From positions 109,983-173,982 of the forward strand of contig NZ_JAKZLF010000008.1 in assembly GCF_022808855.1 (NCBI RefSeq): a stretch of 64,000 nt of DNA, read 5' to 3'. The notes under the pieces were generated by a model. It was not told where the DNA came from, did not search any database, and saw only the letters and a program-made list of their open reading frames with translations. Below are positions 27,156 through 36,104 of the stretch, one piece after another. The number at the start of each line of letters is the position of its first letter. Positions within the stretch are counted from its first letter, which is position 1. Both the position numbers and the translations under genes were made by a program. The DNA comes from Anaeromyxobacter soli. GTDB lineage: Bacteria; Myxococcota; Myxococcia; Myxococcales; Anaeromyxobacteraceae.

Positions 27156-28301
27156 ATGCGCGCGCTCGTCTACGAGGGGCCGTACCGGGTGCGGGTGAGG
27201 GACAAGCCCGCGCCTCGGATCGAGCACCCGGATGACGTCATCCTGCGGGTCACCCGCGCCGCGATCTGCGGCTCGGACCTGCACCTCTTCCACGGGATGG
27301 TCCCGGACACCCGCGTCGGCACGACGTTCGGGCACGAGTTCACCGGGGTGGTCGAGGAGATCGGGTCGTCGGTCCGCGGCGTGCGCGCAGGCGACCGGCT
27401 CGTCGTGCCCTTCAACATCTCGTGCGGCACCTGCTTCTACTGCGAGCGCGGGCTGTACGGCGACTGCGAGTCCTCGAACCCGATGAACGACCTCGCCTCG
27501 GGCGTGTTCGGCTACTCGCACACGACCGGCGGCTACGACGGCGGCCAGGCGCAGTACGTCCGGGTGCCGTTCGCGGACGTGGGCCCGATGAAGATCCCCG
27601 ACGACCTCGACGACGAGGACGTGCTCCTCCTGTCCGACGTGCTGCCCACGGGCTACCAGGCCGCGGAGATGGGCGCGATCCGCCAGGGCGACGTGGTGGC
27701 GGTGCTCGGCTGCGGGCCGGTGGGGCTCGTGGCGGCGCGCTCCGCGTGGCTCCTCGGCGCGTCGCGGGTGGTGGCGGTCGACCGGATCGAGGCGCGGCTC
27801 GGGTTCGCCGAGCGCTGGGCCGGCGCCGAGACGATCGACCTTCGGCGCGAGCACGATCCCATCGCCGCGCTGAAGGCGCTGAAGGGCGGGCACGGTCCGG
27901 ACGTGGTCGTCGACGCGGTGGGGATGGAGGCCTCCGGCTCGGCGTGGCAGACGCTCGTCGGGCGCAAGCTGAAGCTCGCGCCCGGATCGTCGATCGCGCT
28001 CCACTGGGCGATCCACTCGGTCCGCAAGGGCGGGACCGTCTCGATCGTCGGCGTGTACGGCCCGCCCGCGAACCTCGTCCCGATCGGCGTCGCGATGAAC
28101 AAGGGCCTCACCTTCCGGATGGCCCAGGCGAACGTGAAGCGCTACATGCCGCACCTGCTCGAGCACGTCCGCGCGGGCCGGCTCGACGGCAAGGGGCTCA
28201 TCACGCACCGGTTCCCGCTCGAGCGCGCGCCGGAGGCATACGACCTCTTCGACGCGAAGGCGGACGGCTGCGTGAAGTGCGTGCTCGTGCCGAGCGCGTA
28301 G
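27156..28301 (+). CDS. Zinc-dependent alcohol dehydrogenase
   Basis: A 381-residue medium-chain dehydrogenase. Catalytic zinc ligands lie in AAICGSDLHLFHG and TFGHEFTGVVEE, and four structural-zinc cysteines in CGTCFYCERGLYGDC. The Rossmann fold has VAVLGCGPVGLVAARSAW. The subgroup resembles glutathione-independent formaldehyde and other polyol dehydrogenases, but the substrate is not assignable. Start ATG 27156 with a GGGGAGGG ribosome binding site. A small membrane protein gene follows after 11 nt and is probably co-transcribed. Confidence 0.93.
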   Translation: MRALVYEGPYRVRVRDKPAPRIEHPDDVILRVTRAAICGSDLHLFHGMVPDTRVGTTFGHEFTGVVEEIGSSVRGVRAGDRLVVPFNISCGTCFYCERGLYGDCESSNPMNDLASGVFGYSHTTGGYDGGQAQYVRVPFADVGPMKIPDDLDDEDVLLLSDVLPTGYQAAEMGAIRQGDVVAVLGCGPVGLVAARSAWLLGASRVVAVDRIEARLGFAERWAGAETIDLRREHDPIAALKALKGGHGPDVVVDAVGMEASGSAWQTLVGRKLKLAPGSSIALHWAIHSVRKGGTVSIVGVYGPPANLVPIGVAMNKGLTFRMAQANVKRYMPHLLEHVRAGRLDGKGLITHRFPLERAPEAYDLFDAKADGCVKCVLVPSA

Positions 28302-28312
28302 AGGGGGAGGAG

Positions 28313-28708
28313 ATGGACGACGCGGGTCGAGTGAACGTCTCCGGCGCGGGCATCGACGGCGCCACGGGCGTGCGTCCGGGCGTGCCGCGCGAGCGGCGCG
28401 CACCGGACCCCGGCGCGCACTGGGACAGGCCCGAGCAGCAGCACGACCTGACGCCGCTCGCGCGGTCGGGGCTCCTGCACGCGACGCCGGTGTTCGGCAC
28501 CGCCGCGCCGCCGCGAGCGCTCTCCGGCGCGGTGCGGCGCCTCGCGTATCGCGTGCCGGAGCACCGCGCGACGCGCTGGGCGCTCCTGCTCGCGGGCGAC
28601 AGGCTCGACGTGATCGAGCACCGCCTCGCGGCGGGCCTCTGGCTCCTGCCCATCGCGGCGGCGCTCGCAGTCGGCTACGTGGGCGTGTCTCGCGCGCTGA
28701 GGCGGTGA
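28313..28708 (+). CDS. Small hypothetical membrane-anchored protein
   Basis: 131 residues from ATG 28313, preceded by GGGGGAGG. The first 90 residues are polar and Arg/Pro-rich with no known motif; the C-terminus carries one membrane helix (LWLLPIAAALAVGYVGVSRA). It begins 11 nt after the dehydrogenase stop, so it is likely in the same transcript. I do not recognise it. Its existence is supported by the ribosome binding site, spacing and codon position bias, not by homology. Confidence 0.65.
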   Translation: MDDAGRVNVSGAGIDGATGVRPGVPRERRAPDPGAHWDRPEQQHDLTPLARSGLLHATPVFGTAAPPRALSGAVRRLAYRVPEHRATRWALLLAGDRLDVIEHRLAAGLWLLPIAAALAVGYVGVSRALRR

Positions 28709-28881
28709 GGTGTCGAGGCGGGGACTGCGCCCCCGAACCCGCGGCGGCTCTGGACGTGGAGCCCCATTCGGCGCTGCGCAAGGCGTGCGTCACCTGCTCG
28801 GCCGCACGCAAACTCTGGCGGGTACATCGCGGAATCACGCGGGATTCCTGGAGGCACGCCTCGTGAAGAGGGGCGGACCCC

Positions 28882-29190
28882 ATGAGTCGTATCGAGGCGG
28901 AGGCGCGCGAGGTCCTGCTGCGTCGCCGCCGCTCACTCAGCCAGGGAACGTCCCACGCCGCAGCGGATCCCGCCGCGCGCTGGACGGACTACGAGGCCAT
29001 GCCCGATCCGGTCTCGGAGCTGGCCCGGCGGGAGCTCGCCGACATCGACGCGGCGCTCGCGCGGATCCAGGAGGGGAGCTACGGCCGCTGCCTCAACTGC
29101 GGCGGCCCGCTGGGCCTGCAGCGCCTCCGCGCGATCCCCGAGGCGCGCTACTGCCTGGCCTGCAGCGGCCACGTGCACCTCCTGGATTGA
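28882..29190 (+). CDS. DksA/TraR-type C4 zinc-finger protein
   Basis: A 102-residue protein with the DksA/TraR layout: an N-terminal helical part containing an Asp-rich tip (PDPVSELARRELADIDAALA) and a zinc finger CLNCGG...YCLACSG (C-x2-C-x17-C-x2-C). DksA binds RNA polymerase through its secondary channel and changes promoter choice with ppGpp. The shorter TraR-like members have less certain roles. It stands alone, with 173 nt upstream and 115 nt downstream non-coding. Confidence 0.88.
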   Translation: MSRIEAEAREVLLRRRRSLSQGTSHAAADPAARWTDYEAMPDPVSELARRELADIDAALARIQEGSYGRCLNCGGPLGLQRLRAIPEARYCLACSGHVHLLD

Positions 29191-29305
29191 CGCGGCGCTT
29201 CAAGCGAAATCGCAGGCCGGTCCGGGCGGTTGTAGAGGTAGTCACTCCCGCCCGCAGGCGTCGTCGTGTAGCGCTCCAGGCGGGGGCCTGCTATTTCACC
29301 CGCCC

Positions 29306-29980
29306 GTGTTGCCCGAGATCGCACAGCGCGAGCCGACGCTCGCTTACTCGCTTGGCGACGCGCTCTACCTGAACCTGACGAGCGCCTGCACCCTCGCGTG
29401 CGTCTTCTGTCCGAAGATCCGCGACGACGACTGGACGGTGGGCGGGTTCGACCTCCGCCTCGCCCGCAACCCGAGCGCGGACGAGGTCTGGGAAGCGGCC
29501 GTGCACGCCGGGATCGCAGGGCGATCCGAGGTCGTCTTCACCGGCCTCGGCGAGCCGACGCGACGGCTCGCCGTCCTGCTCGAGGTCGCTCGCAGGCTGC
29601 GGGCAGCGGGCGTGGAGCGCGTGCGGGTCGACACCGACGGGCTGGCGTCCCTGCGCGAGGGCTACGACGTCGCTCCCGCGCTCGCGGCCGCTGGGATCTC
29701 GGCCGTCTCGGTCTCGCTCAACGCGGCGGACCCCGCGACCTACGCACGGATCTGCCCGAGCCGGTACGGCGAGGCGGCGTACGAGTCCGTGAAGGCTTTC
29801 ATCCGCAGCGCGGTGCGCTGCATCCCGGATGTGGCGGCGAGCGCGGTTGCGCTCCCCGGCCTGTCCGAGGAGGCGTGCCGGAGCGTGGCCGAGTCACTCG
29901 GGGCCCGGTTCCGGTGGAGACCCTTCGACCGGCTCGGTCGGGTCGAGGGGGCCGGCTCGCTCCCCCAGGGAAGCGCGTGA
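29306..29980 (+). CDS. Radical SAM protein, TatD-linked type
   Basis: A 224-residue protein starting at GTG 29306. The iron-sulphur motif is CTLACVFCPK (C-x3-C-x2-C), followed by GLGEPTRRL and a half-barrel of alternating strands and helices (VSVSLNAADPATYARICP). This fits the small radical SAM group known to occur beside or fused with TatD, of unknown reaction. The tatD gene lies 5.5 kb upstream in the same window, which supports the call. No second iron-sulphur cluster is seen. Confidence 0.85.
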   Translation: MLPEIAQREPTLAYSLGDALYLNLTSACTLACVFCPKIRDDDWTVGGFDLRLARNPSADEVWEAAVHAGIAGRSEVVFTGLGEPTRRLAVLLEVARRLRAAGVERVRVDTDGLASLREGYDVAPALAAAGISAVSVSLNAADPATYARICPSRYGEAAYESVKAFIRSAVRCIPDVAASAVALPGLSEEACRSVAESLGARFRWRPFDRLGRVEGAGSLPQGSA

Positions 29981-30031
29981 GCCAGGCGGGGTTGGTAAGC
30001 GGCTTTGTCCCGTAGGATTGGGGACTTGCGT

Positions 30032-30050
30032 CGAGATCTGGTGGATCTCG
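30032..30050. promoter_or_regulatory. Perfect 7-bp inverted repeat upstream of NtrC-type gene
   Basis: CGAGATC-TGGTG-GATCTCG, 62 nt before the GTG of the response regulator. A second imperfect palindrome (CGTGC at 30070-30074, GCACG at 30083-30087) follows. They could be operator sites, for example for the regulator itself. No matching -35/-10 or sigma-54 element of good quality is visible. Confidence 0.5.
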
Positions 30051-30111
30051 CGCGCAGGATCATGCATAACGTGCGGCATCCTGCACGGTTTGCGCTTGGC
30101 GTGAGGCAACG

Positions 30112-31551
30112 GTGAACATTCCGAACACGGCCGGCCGCTCGGGGAAAGAGCGGATCCTCGTCGTCGACGACGAGCAAAACGCGCGCGTCGCGCTCAGGAC
30201 CATCCTCACCGAGGAGGGTTACGAGATCGCGGAGGCGGCGGATGGCGAGGAGGCGCTCGCGCTGCTGCCGGGGTTCGCCCCCGCGGCGGTCCTCGCGGAC
30301 GTGCGGATGCCGCGCATGGACGGCATCACGCTCCTCAAGCGGGCGCGCGAGCAGGGCTCCGACGCGGTGTTCGTCATGATGACCGCCTTCGCGAGCGTCG
30401 AGGCGGCGGTCGAGGCCATGCGGGCCGGGGCGGAGAACTACCTCGTCAAGCCGCTCGACGTGAACGCCGTCATCGTCGTGCTCGAGAAGGCGCTCGAGAA
30501 GCTCCGGCTCCAGCGAGACACGGCGAACCTGCGCGAGCGCGTCCGCGAGCGCTACCGGTTCCACAACATCGTCGGCGACGCCCCGGAGCTGCAGGCCGTC
30601 TACGAGGTCGTCAAGCGCGCCGCGCCGACCCGCGCGACCGTCCTCATCCTCGGCGAGTCCGGCACCGGCAAGGAGCTCATCGCGCAGGCGCTCCACGAGG
30701 AGTCGCCGCGCTCCGACAAGCCGTTCATCAAGGTGAACTGCGCGGCGCTCTCCGAGACCCTCCTCGAGTCGGAGCTCTTCGGGCACGAGAAGGGCTCCTT
30801 CACCGGCGCCATCGGCCGCAAGGAGGGGCGGTTCGAGCTCGCCGACGGCGGGACGCTGTTCCTCGACGAGATCGGCGACATCTCGCCCGCGCTCCAGATC
30901 AAGCTCCTGCGGGTCCTGCAGCAGAAGGAGTTCGAGCGCGTCGGCGGCACGCAGACCATCAAGGTGGACGTGCGGCTCGTCGCGGCCACGAACCGCGATC
31001 TCGCCGCCGAGGTGAAGGCGGGGAAGTTCCGCGAGGATCTCTACTACCGGCTGAACGTGGTCGCGGTGACGCTGCCCCCGCTGCGCCAGCGCAAGGGCGA
31101 CATCCCCGCGCTCGTCTCCCACTTCATCGACAAGTACGCGAAGGCCTACGGCAAGGAGATCCGCGGCCTCGCGCCGGGCACGCTGAACGCCCTCCTCTCG
31201 CACGACTGGCCCGGCAACGTGCGCGAGCTCGAGAACGTCGTCGAGCGGGCCGTCGTGCTCTGCAAGGCGACCGAGCTCACCGCGGACGACCTGCCGCCGA
31301 CCTTGCGCGGGCCGCGGCCGCGCGAGCGGTCCCCGGGCGCCCTCATCCCCGGCGCGACGCTCTACGAGATCGAGCGCGAGGCCATCCTCCGCACCCTCGA
31401 GATGGTCGGGGGCTCGACCTCGCGCGCGGCCGAGATCCTCGGGATCAGCGTCCGCAAGATCCAGTACCGGCTGAAGGAGTACGCCTCCGGAAACCGCGAG
31501 CCCCGCGAGCACGGGGAGCTCGAGGCGGAGAAGGCGGAAGGGGCGGAGTAG
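30112..31551 (+). CDS. NtrC-family sigma-54-dependent response regulator
   Basis: A 479-residue activator. Receiver domain at residues 14-125 with phospho-acceptor Asp63 (VLADVRMPRMDG); AAA+ domain at about 150-390 with Walker A GESGTGKELIA, the sigma-54-contacting GSFTGA loop and Walker B GGTLFLDEIGD; C-terminal Fis-type HTH (GSTSRAAEILGISVRKIQYR). It activates sigma-54 promoters after phosphorylation by a partner kinase. The kinase-rich minus-strand cluster starts 600 nt away, but pairing is not shown by the sequence. Convergent with the PH-domain gene (29 nt between stops). Confidence 0.95.
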   Translation: MNIPNTAGRSGKERILVVDDEQNARVALRTILTEEGYEIAEAADGEEALALLPGFAPAAVLADVRMPRMDGITLLKRAREQGSDAVFVMMTAFASVEAAVEAMRAGAENYLVKPLDVNAVIVVLEKALEKLRLQRDTANLRERVRERYRFHNIVGDAPELQAVYEVVKRAAPTRATVLILGESGTGKELIAQALHEESPRSDKPFIKVNCAALSETLLESELFGHEKGSFTGAIGRKEGRFELADGGTLFLDEIGDISPALQIKLLRVLQQKEFERVGGTQTIKVDVRLVAATNRDLAAEVKAGKFREDLYYRLNVVAVTLPPLRQRKGDIPALVSHFIDKYAKAYGKEIRGLAPGTLNALLSHDWPGNVRELENVVERAVVLCKATELTADDLPPTLRGPRPRERSPGALIPGATLYEIEREAILRTLEMVGGSTSRAAEILGISVRKIQYRLKEYASGNREPREHGELEAEKAEGAE

Positions 31552-31580
31552 GGCAGGCGGCCCGCCCGCCGGGCGCGACC

Positions 31581-32099
31581 TCAGCGCCCGCGCGGAGCCG
31601 CCGCGACTGACGCGGCCATCGTCGCCAGGAACGCCTCCGGCCGGTCCGGCGAGAGGACGTACTGAGCTCCGCCCGCGCGCACCAGCACGAGCCCGGCGCT
31701 GCGCGTCGCGTACATCCGGAAGCGACCGAGGGCGCGCGAGCGGAACAGCCCGTAGTGTCCGAACAGCCCGCTCGTGCCGAGGAGCCGGAGCGCACCGCGC
31801 AGGGCGTCGGGGGCGAGGGGCTCGGCCGTGCGGACCTCGCGGAGCGGTACGAGTCGCGCCGGCCAGGCGTTCCGCTCGATGCGGAGGAAGCCGCCCCCGA
31901 TCACGAAGCCGCGGGGCCCGAGCGCCCATGCGCCGACGGGGACGGCAGCGACGAGCGCGGCGAGCGCCACCCGGGGGAGGGACCAGCCCGCGTGCGCGGC
32001 GGCGGCGAGCGCCGTCGCCGCGGCGGCGACGATCAGGACGAGCACGAGCGCGGTCGTGATCCGGAGTGAGCGGTCCCAGGGAGCGCGGAAGCGGTGCAT
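31581..32099 (-). CDS. Membrane protein with bacterial PH-like domain
   Basis: 172 residues from the ATG complementary to 32099 (MHRFRAPWDRSLRITTALVL). Two hydrophobic segments form an N-terminal hairpin (TTALVLVLIVAAAATALAAA and a second to residue about 60). The soluble part (GFVIGGGFLRIERNAWPARL then PLREVRTAE) resembles the bacterial PH domain that follows such hairpins, usually ending in a region like RAGGAQYVLSPDRPEAFLA. The upstream ATG at 32135 would add 12 atypical residues. It lies 60 nt beyond the receiver-kinase stop on the same strand. Confidence 0.75.
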   Translation of the reverse strand: MHRFRAPWDRSLRITTALVLVLIVAAAATALAAAAHAGWSLPRVALAALVAAVPVGAWALGPRGFVIGGGFLRIERNAWPARLVPLREVRTAEPLAPDALRGALRLLGTSGLFGHYGLFRSRALGRFRMYATRSAGLVLVRAGGAQYVLSPDRPEAFLATMAASVAAAPRGR

Positions 32100-32159
32100 G
32101 CCGGAGACAGTAGACGACAGTCCACTTCGCGACACCTTCGATGACGCGAATCGCGCCGT

Positions 32160-33281
32160 TCAGCGCGCCTGCGGCAGCTCGAGGACGAACCGCGCTCCGC
32201 CCTCGGGGGACTCCGCGACGGTGATCGTGCCCCCGTGCTGCGTGACGATCGCGTGCACGATGGAGAGCCCGAGCCCCGAGCCCTTCGCCTTGGTGGTGAA
32301 GAACGGCTCGAAGATCCGGTCGCGCGACTCGGGCGGGACGCCGGGGCCGTCGTCGTCGATGACGATCGCGACCTGGCCCGGCGCCTCGCCGGTGCCGCTC
32401 GCGGCGGGCACCTCCCGGCAGGAGACTCGCACGAGGCCGCCGTCCTTCACCGCCTCGAGCGCGTTCAGCCCGAAGTTCACGAGCACCTGGCGGAGCCGCT
32501 CCTCGTCGCCCGCGACCGGCGGCACCGGCTCGAGCTCGCGCTCGAGGCGGATCTCGCGCCGCTCGGCCTGGGCGCCGAGCAGATCCAGGATGCGGTTCAG
32601 GAGCGGGGCCACCTCGATCGGCCGCGCCACGAACTCGCGCGGCCGGGCGAACTGGAGGAAGTCCTCGAGGATGTGATCGAGCCGCCTGATCTCGTCGCGC
32701 ACGAGCGTGAGCGGCTCGAGGAGCGGCCCCTGGGTGTCCTTGTGGAGCTTCTGGATGCGGCGCTCCAGGACGGAGAGCTGCAGGGCCGCGGCGTTCAGCG
32801 GGTTGCGGATCTCGTGCGAGAGGCCGGCGGTCATGGTGCCGACCGTGGCGAGCCGCTCGGCCATCTGGGCGCGCCGCGAGAGCTCGCGCTTCTCGCCGTG
32901 GAGGCGCACCTGCCGCATCGCCTGCTCGACCGTGACGAGCAGCTCCTGCGTCGCGCACGGCTTCACGAGGTACGCGCAGGCCCCCGCGCGCACCGCCGCG
33001 ACCGCCGACTCGAGGGTGGCGAAGCCGGTGAGGAGCACCACCTCTCCGTCGGGCGAGAGCTCCTTCAGCTGGGGGGCGAGGGCGGTGCCGTCGCCGTCCG
33101 GCAGTCGCAGGTCCACGAGCGCGACGTCGAACCCGTCGCGCGCCGTCGCGAGCGCCTGCCGGCAGGTCCCGGCGCCGCGCGCCGAGTAGCCCGCGCCGTC
33201 CAGGATCTCGCAGAGGTTGTCGACCAGCCCCTCGTTGTCGTCGACGACGAGGATGCGCGCCGGCTTGGGGGCGTCCTTCAT
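32160..33281 (-). CDS. Receiver domain-histidine kinase fusion, third gene of the globin-kinase operon
   Basis: A 373-residue protein with an N-terminal receiver (Asp57 in VALVDLRLPDGDG) and a C-terminal kinase: His156 in GLSHEIRNPLNAAA, N-box NFGLNALEAV, and G-boxes DDDGPGVP and GSGLGLSIV. Such response-regulator/kinase fusions can receive phosphate and pass it on. Its start overlaps the stop of the double-receiver gene by 4 nt (ATGA), so it is made with the AfGcHK system. A relay from globin kinase to double receiver to this kinase is inference. Confidence 0.92.
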   Translation of the reverse strand: MKDAPKPARILVVDDNEGLVDNLCEILDGAGYSARGAGTCRQALATARDGFDVALVDLRLPDGDGTALAPQLKELSPDGEVVLLTGFATLESAVAAVRAGACAYLVKPCATQELLVTVEQAMRQVRLHGEKRELSRRAQMAERLATVGTMTAGLSHEIRNPLNAAALQLSVLERRIQKLHKDTQGPLLEPLTLVRDEIRRLDHILEDFLQFARPREFVARPIEVAPLLNRILDLLGAQAERREIRLERELEPVPPVAGDEERLRQVLVNFGLNALEAVKDGGLVRVSCREVPAASGTGEAPGQVAIVIDDDGPGVPPESRDRIFEPFFTTKAKGSGLGLSIVHAIVTQHGGTITVAESPEGGARFVLELPQAR

Positions 33282-33994
33282 GGGCGCGCGACCGCCTCGC
33301 CGCGGTGGCGGTGGAGCCGCTCCACGGCGGAGAGGAGCTCCGCGGTGTCGAACGGCTTCGTGAAGTACCCCTCGTGCGGGAGCGCCGGGACCTCGGGGAT
33401 GCCGGTCACGACGATCATCGGCAGCCCGGGGAACTTCTCGCGGAGCCGGCGCATCGCCTCGCCGTCCGTTCCGCCGGGGACGCGGAGGTCGACGAGCGCG
33501 CAGAAGGGCTTCACCGGGCCGAGCCGCTCCGTCTCGAGCACCGACGCGGCCGTGACGGCGGCGAACCCGCGGCCGCGCAGCGCCTCGCAGAGGTTGTCCG
33601 ACATGCGGGGGTCGTCCTCGACGACGGCGACGAGCCCGTCGCGGCGCGCCACCGCGAGCAGGTCGAGGAGCCGACTCACGGCGACCGGCTTGGGCAGCAC
33701 GGCGAGGAGCCCCTCGCGCCGCGCGGCCTCGATCGCGTCGTCCGCGACGTGGGCGGTGATCACCATCGCGGCGGCCTCCGGGTCCACCCGGCGGATCTCG
33801 TGCACGAGCTCCGCGCCGCCCATGAGCGGCATCCGCATGTCGGTGAGGAGCGCGTCGAAGCGGGACCCGTGCGCGAGCTCGAGCGCCTCCTGCCCGTTCT
33901 CCGCGATGGCGACCTCGTCGCCCGCGTCCCGCAGGATCTCGGCGAGGTTCTCGGCGAACTCGCGGTTGTCGTCCACGATGAGGTAGCGGCGCAT
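33278..33994 (-). CDS. Double-receiver response regulator, partner of the globin-coupled kinase
   Basis: 238 residues made of two complete receiver domains and no output domain. Acceptor residues are Asp52 (LLTDMRMPLMGG) and Asp169 (ALVDLRVPGG), with switch Lys in LPKPVAVS and FTKPFDTA. In published work on Anaeromyxobacter sp. Fw109-5 the AfGcHK kinase phosphorylates its regulator at Asp52 and Asp169, the very positions seen here. The gene starts 14 nt after the kinase stop and overlaps the next gene by 4 nt. With no DNA-binding or enzymatic part, it must signal through protein contacts or relay. Confidence 0.97.
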   Translation of the reverse strand: MRRYLIVDDNREFAENLAEILRDAGDEVAIAENGQEALELAHGSRFDALLTDMRMPLMGGAELVHEIRRVDPEAAAMVITAHVADDAIEAARREGLLAVLPKPVAVSRLLDLLAVARRDGLVAVVEDDPRMSDNLCEALRGRGFAAVTAASVLETERLGPVKPFCALVDLRVPGGTDGEAMRRLREKFPGLPMIVVTGIPEVPALPHEGYFTKPFDTAELLSAVERLHRHRGEAVARP

Positions 33995-34008
33995 GGAGAC
34001 CTCGCGCG

Positions 34009-35160
34009 TCAGGCGGGCAGTCGAACCGTGAAGCGCGCGCCGCCGCCCGGGCGATCGGAGTACTCGACCGTCCCGCCGTGGCGCTCGGCGATCCGCTTCA
34101 CGAGCGCGAGCCCGAGACCGATGCCCTTGTCCTTGGTGGTGATGAGCGGCTCGAAGAGCCGCCTGCGTGTGGCGGGGTCGACGCCCGGGCCGGTGTCCTC
34201 CACCTCGAGCGCGACGCTCCCGTCGGCCGCGCGCGCGCGGACCGCCACGGCGCCCTCGGGCGACGCGGCGAAGACCGCGTTCTCGAGCAGGTTCACGAAC
34301 ACCTGCCGAAGCTGGACCGGATCCCCCTCCACCTCCGGGATCGCGTCGAGCCCGTCGAGGTCGAGGGAGACGCCCGCGGGGCGCTTCACCACCGCCGCCG
34401 CGCCGCCCAGCACCTCCGCCAGCGCGACGCGCTCGCGGGCGAGCGGGCGGTTACGGATCATGTCGAGCAGGTTCGTGATGATCCCGTTCGCGACGCCGAG
34501 CTGCTCGCCGATGCGGTCGAGGTGCTTCTTCGCGCGCTCGTCGCCCTCGCCGATGCGCGTCCGCAGGATGTACAGCGACGTCTCGATCACGCCGAGCGGG
34601 TTGCGCAGGTCGTGGCCGATCGAGCCGACGAGCTGACCGAAGGTGGAGAGCCGCTCGACGCGCGCCTGCTGGGCGAGGAGGTCGTCGCGGTAGGTGTGCA
34701 GCATCACCGCGAGCTCGAGGTCCAGGATCTTCCCGAGCGCGGTCCGCACGCGCTGGAGCGCGTCCGGATCGTCGTGGAACGCCTCGTAGGCGATGCGCGC
34801 GAGCCCCGTCCGGTGCACGTTCATCGCTCCGAACATGTAGTGCTGCGGCAGCCCGATGCGGACGTGCACCCGGCCGATCCGGTAGCGCTGCTCCCAGTAC
34901 GCCTCGTCCCACGGCCCCGCGAGGAGCCGATCGAGCCAGGCGACCATCGTCACCTTCAGATGACCGACCTGGCTCTCGCCGCCCGCGAGCGCGGCGCGCG
35001 CCCCCTCGTGCTTGAGGATGCGGTCGTAGAACTCCTCGGCCAGGAGCTGGAACTGCGGCGCGGCGAACCCGTGCAGCGTCCGGAGCGCCTGCTCGTCGGT
35101 CTCCCCCCAGCGGACGTACCGCTTCAGCTCGTCGAAGACCGTCTCGGGCACACCGCTCAT
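34009..35160 (-). CDS. Globin-coupled oxygen-sensing histidine kinase (AfGcHK)
   Basis: 383 residues. A haem globin sensor at about 1-160 has proximal His99 (IGRVHVRIG) and distal Tyr45 and Leu68; the kinase has His183 ([11 protein letters not shown]), N-box [10 protein letters not shown] and G-boxes DTGPGVD and GIGLGLALV. All these positions equal those reported for AfGcHK, where oxygen bound to Fe(II), or water/hydroxide on Fe(III), switches on autophosphorylation at His183. It is cytoplasmic, without membrane helices. First gene of a three-gene minus-strand operon with its double-receiver regulator. Confidence 0.98.
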   Translation of the reverse strand: MSGVPETVFDELKRYVRWGETDEQALRTLHGFAAPQFQLLAEEFYDRILKHEGARAALAGGESQVGHLKVTMVAWLDRLLAGPWDEAYWEQRYRIGRVHVRIGLPQHYMFGAMNVHRTGLARIAYEAFHDDPDALQRVRTALGKILDLELAVMLHTYRDDLLAQQARVERLSTFGQLVGSIGHDLRNPLGVIETSLYILRTRIGEGDERAKKHLDRIGEQLGVANGIITNLLDMIRNRPLARERVALAEVLGGAAAVVKRPAGVSLDLDGLDAIPEVEGDPVQLRQVFVNLLENAVFAASPEGAVAVRARAADGSVALEVEDTGPGVDPATRRRLFEPLITTKDKGIGLGLALVKRIAERHGGTVEYSDRPGGGARFTVRLPA

Positions 35161-35273
35161 CTAGCGGCGCGCCCCCCTCCGGTCAACGGGCGAACGGCCC
35201 GGCGCTGCCGCACCCGGAGCCCTCCCTCGCGCGGGCCCGGCGGCGGCGCGTCCGGTGCCGCGCGCGCTGCCGT

Positions 35274-35696
35274 CTAATGCACCACCAGGACGGGCTTCGG
35301 GCTGATGTGTATGAGCCGGTCGGAGACGCTGCCGAGGAACATGCGCGCCACCGCGCCGTGGCCGCGGCTCCCGACGACGATCATGCCGACGTCGGCCGCC
35401 GCGCCCTCCTCGGCGATCGCCTCGGCGGGCGCGCCGTACAGCACGGAGGTGCTGACCTCGATGGCGGGCTCCTCGATGGCCTCCACGGCCCGCTCGAGCA
35501 GGCGGTCCGCGTAGGCGCGGTGCTCCCGCTCCACCTCGGCGATGGTGAGGCCGTACACGTCCGGCGGAAGCAGCAGCTTCGGGACGACGTGGACGAGCGA
35601 GAGCTTGGCGCCGAAGCGCAGCGCGATGTCGGCGGCCATGCGGGCCGCCTTGAGCGATGAGTCGGAGCCGTCGACGGCGACCAGGATGCGCTTCAT
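35274..35696 (-). CDS. Universal stress protein (UspA family)
   Basis: 140 residues from the ATG complementary to 35696, MKRILVAVDGSDSSLKAARM. The C-terminal ATP-binding signature G-x2-G-x9-G-S is intact (GSRGHGAVARMFLGSVS followed by KPVLVV), so it is likely an ATP-binding member. A start 11 codons further upstream is possible but lacks family resemblance. It precedes the globin-kinase operon on the same strand by 113 nt. Usp genes near oxygen sensors are often part of low-oxygen responses; here that is only suggested by position. Confidence 0.92.
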   Translation of the reverse strand: MKRILVAVDGSDSSLKAARMAADIALRFGAKLSLVHVVPKLLLPPDVYGLTIAEVEREHRAYADRLLERAVEAIEEPAIEVSTSVLYGAPAEAIAEEGAAADVGMIVVGSRGHGAVARMFLGSVSDRLIHISPKPVLVVH

Positions 35697-36104
35697 GGTG
35701 TTCTCCCCCCTGCGTGACGCTCCAACCATTCAAGGGGGATGCCTTCGCGTCACGCTCCGGAGGGACCGCGCGGAGCGGCGCGATTCGCCCGCCGGCCGGG
35801 CCCGCGAGCCGGTGCTTTCCTCGGGCTCGCAACCCGCCTGGGCATCTCCCGGCCGCTGGCGACCGCCTGTGCGAGCGAACGCGGAACGGGGCGCGCGCGA
35901 GGCTGGGCCCACACGGGGTGGGACGGCTCGAGCGGGTCCGGGCGGTGGGACGCATCCCGCGCGCCGGCCGAGGATCATGTGCGAGGTAACGGGAAGGGAG
36001 GCGCGCCGGTAAGGCCGCAAAAGGCGCGGGGGCGAGCACGGTCGCGCTCGCCCCCGACGAGAGTCGGAAGATGGGGACCGCGCGGTCGCGCGGTGCGAGG
36101 TCGG
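35697..36104. other. Gene-free interval between UspA and tatA genes
   Basis: About 400 bases upstream of the universal stress gene and downstream of tatA, both on the minus strand. It holds the tatA terminator hairpin (36028-36055) and presumably the promoter of the stress gene. No credible coding frame or small RNA was recognised. Confidence 0.6.
36028..36055 (-). terminator. Intrinsic-type terminator of tatA
   Basis: Perfect 10-bp stem (GGGGGCGAGC with GCTCGCCCCC) around an 8-nt loop, about 50 nt after the tatA stop codon. On the minus strand it is soon followed by a short T run (complement of AAAA at 36019-36022). Confidence 0.75.

Noticed and set aside
30001..30111. Possible sigma-54 promoter before the NtrC-type gene
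   Set aside because: TGCACGG..TTGC and other candidates lack correct GG-N10-GC spacing or the GC element.
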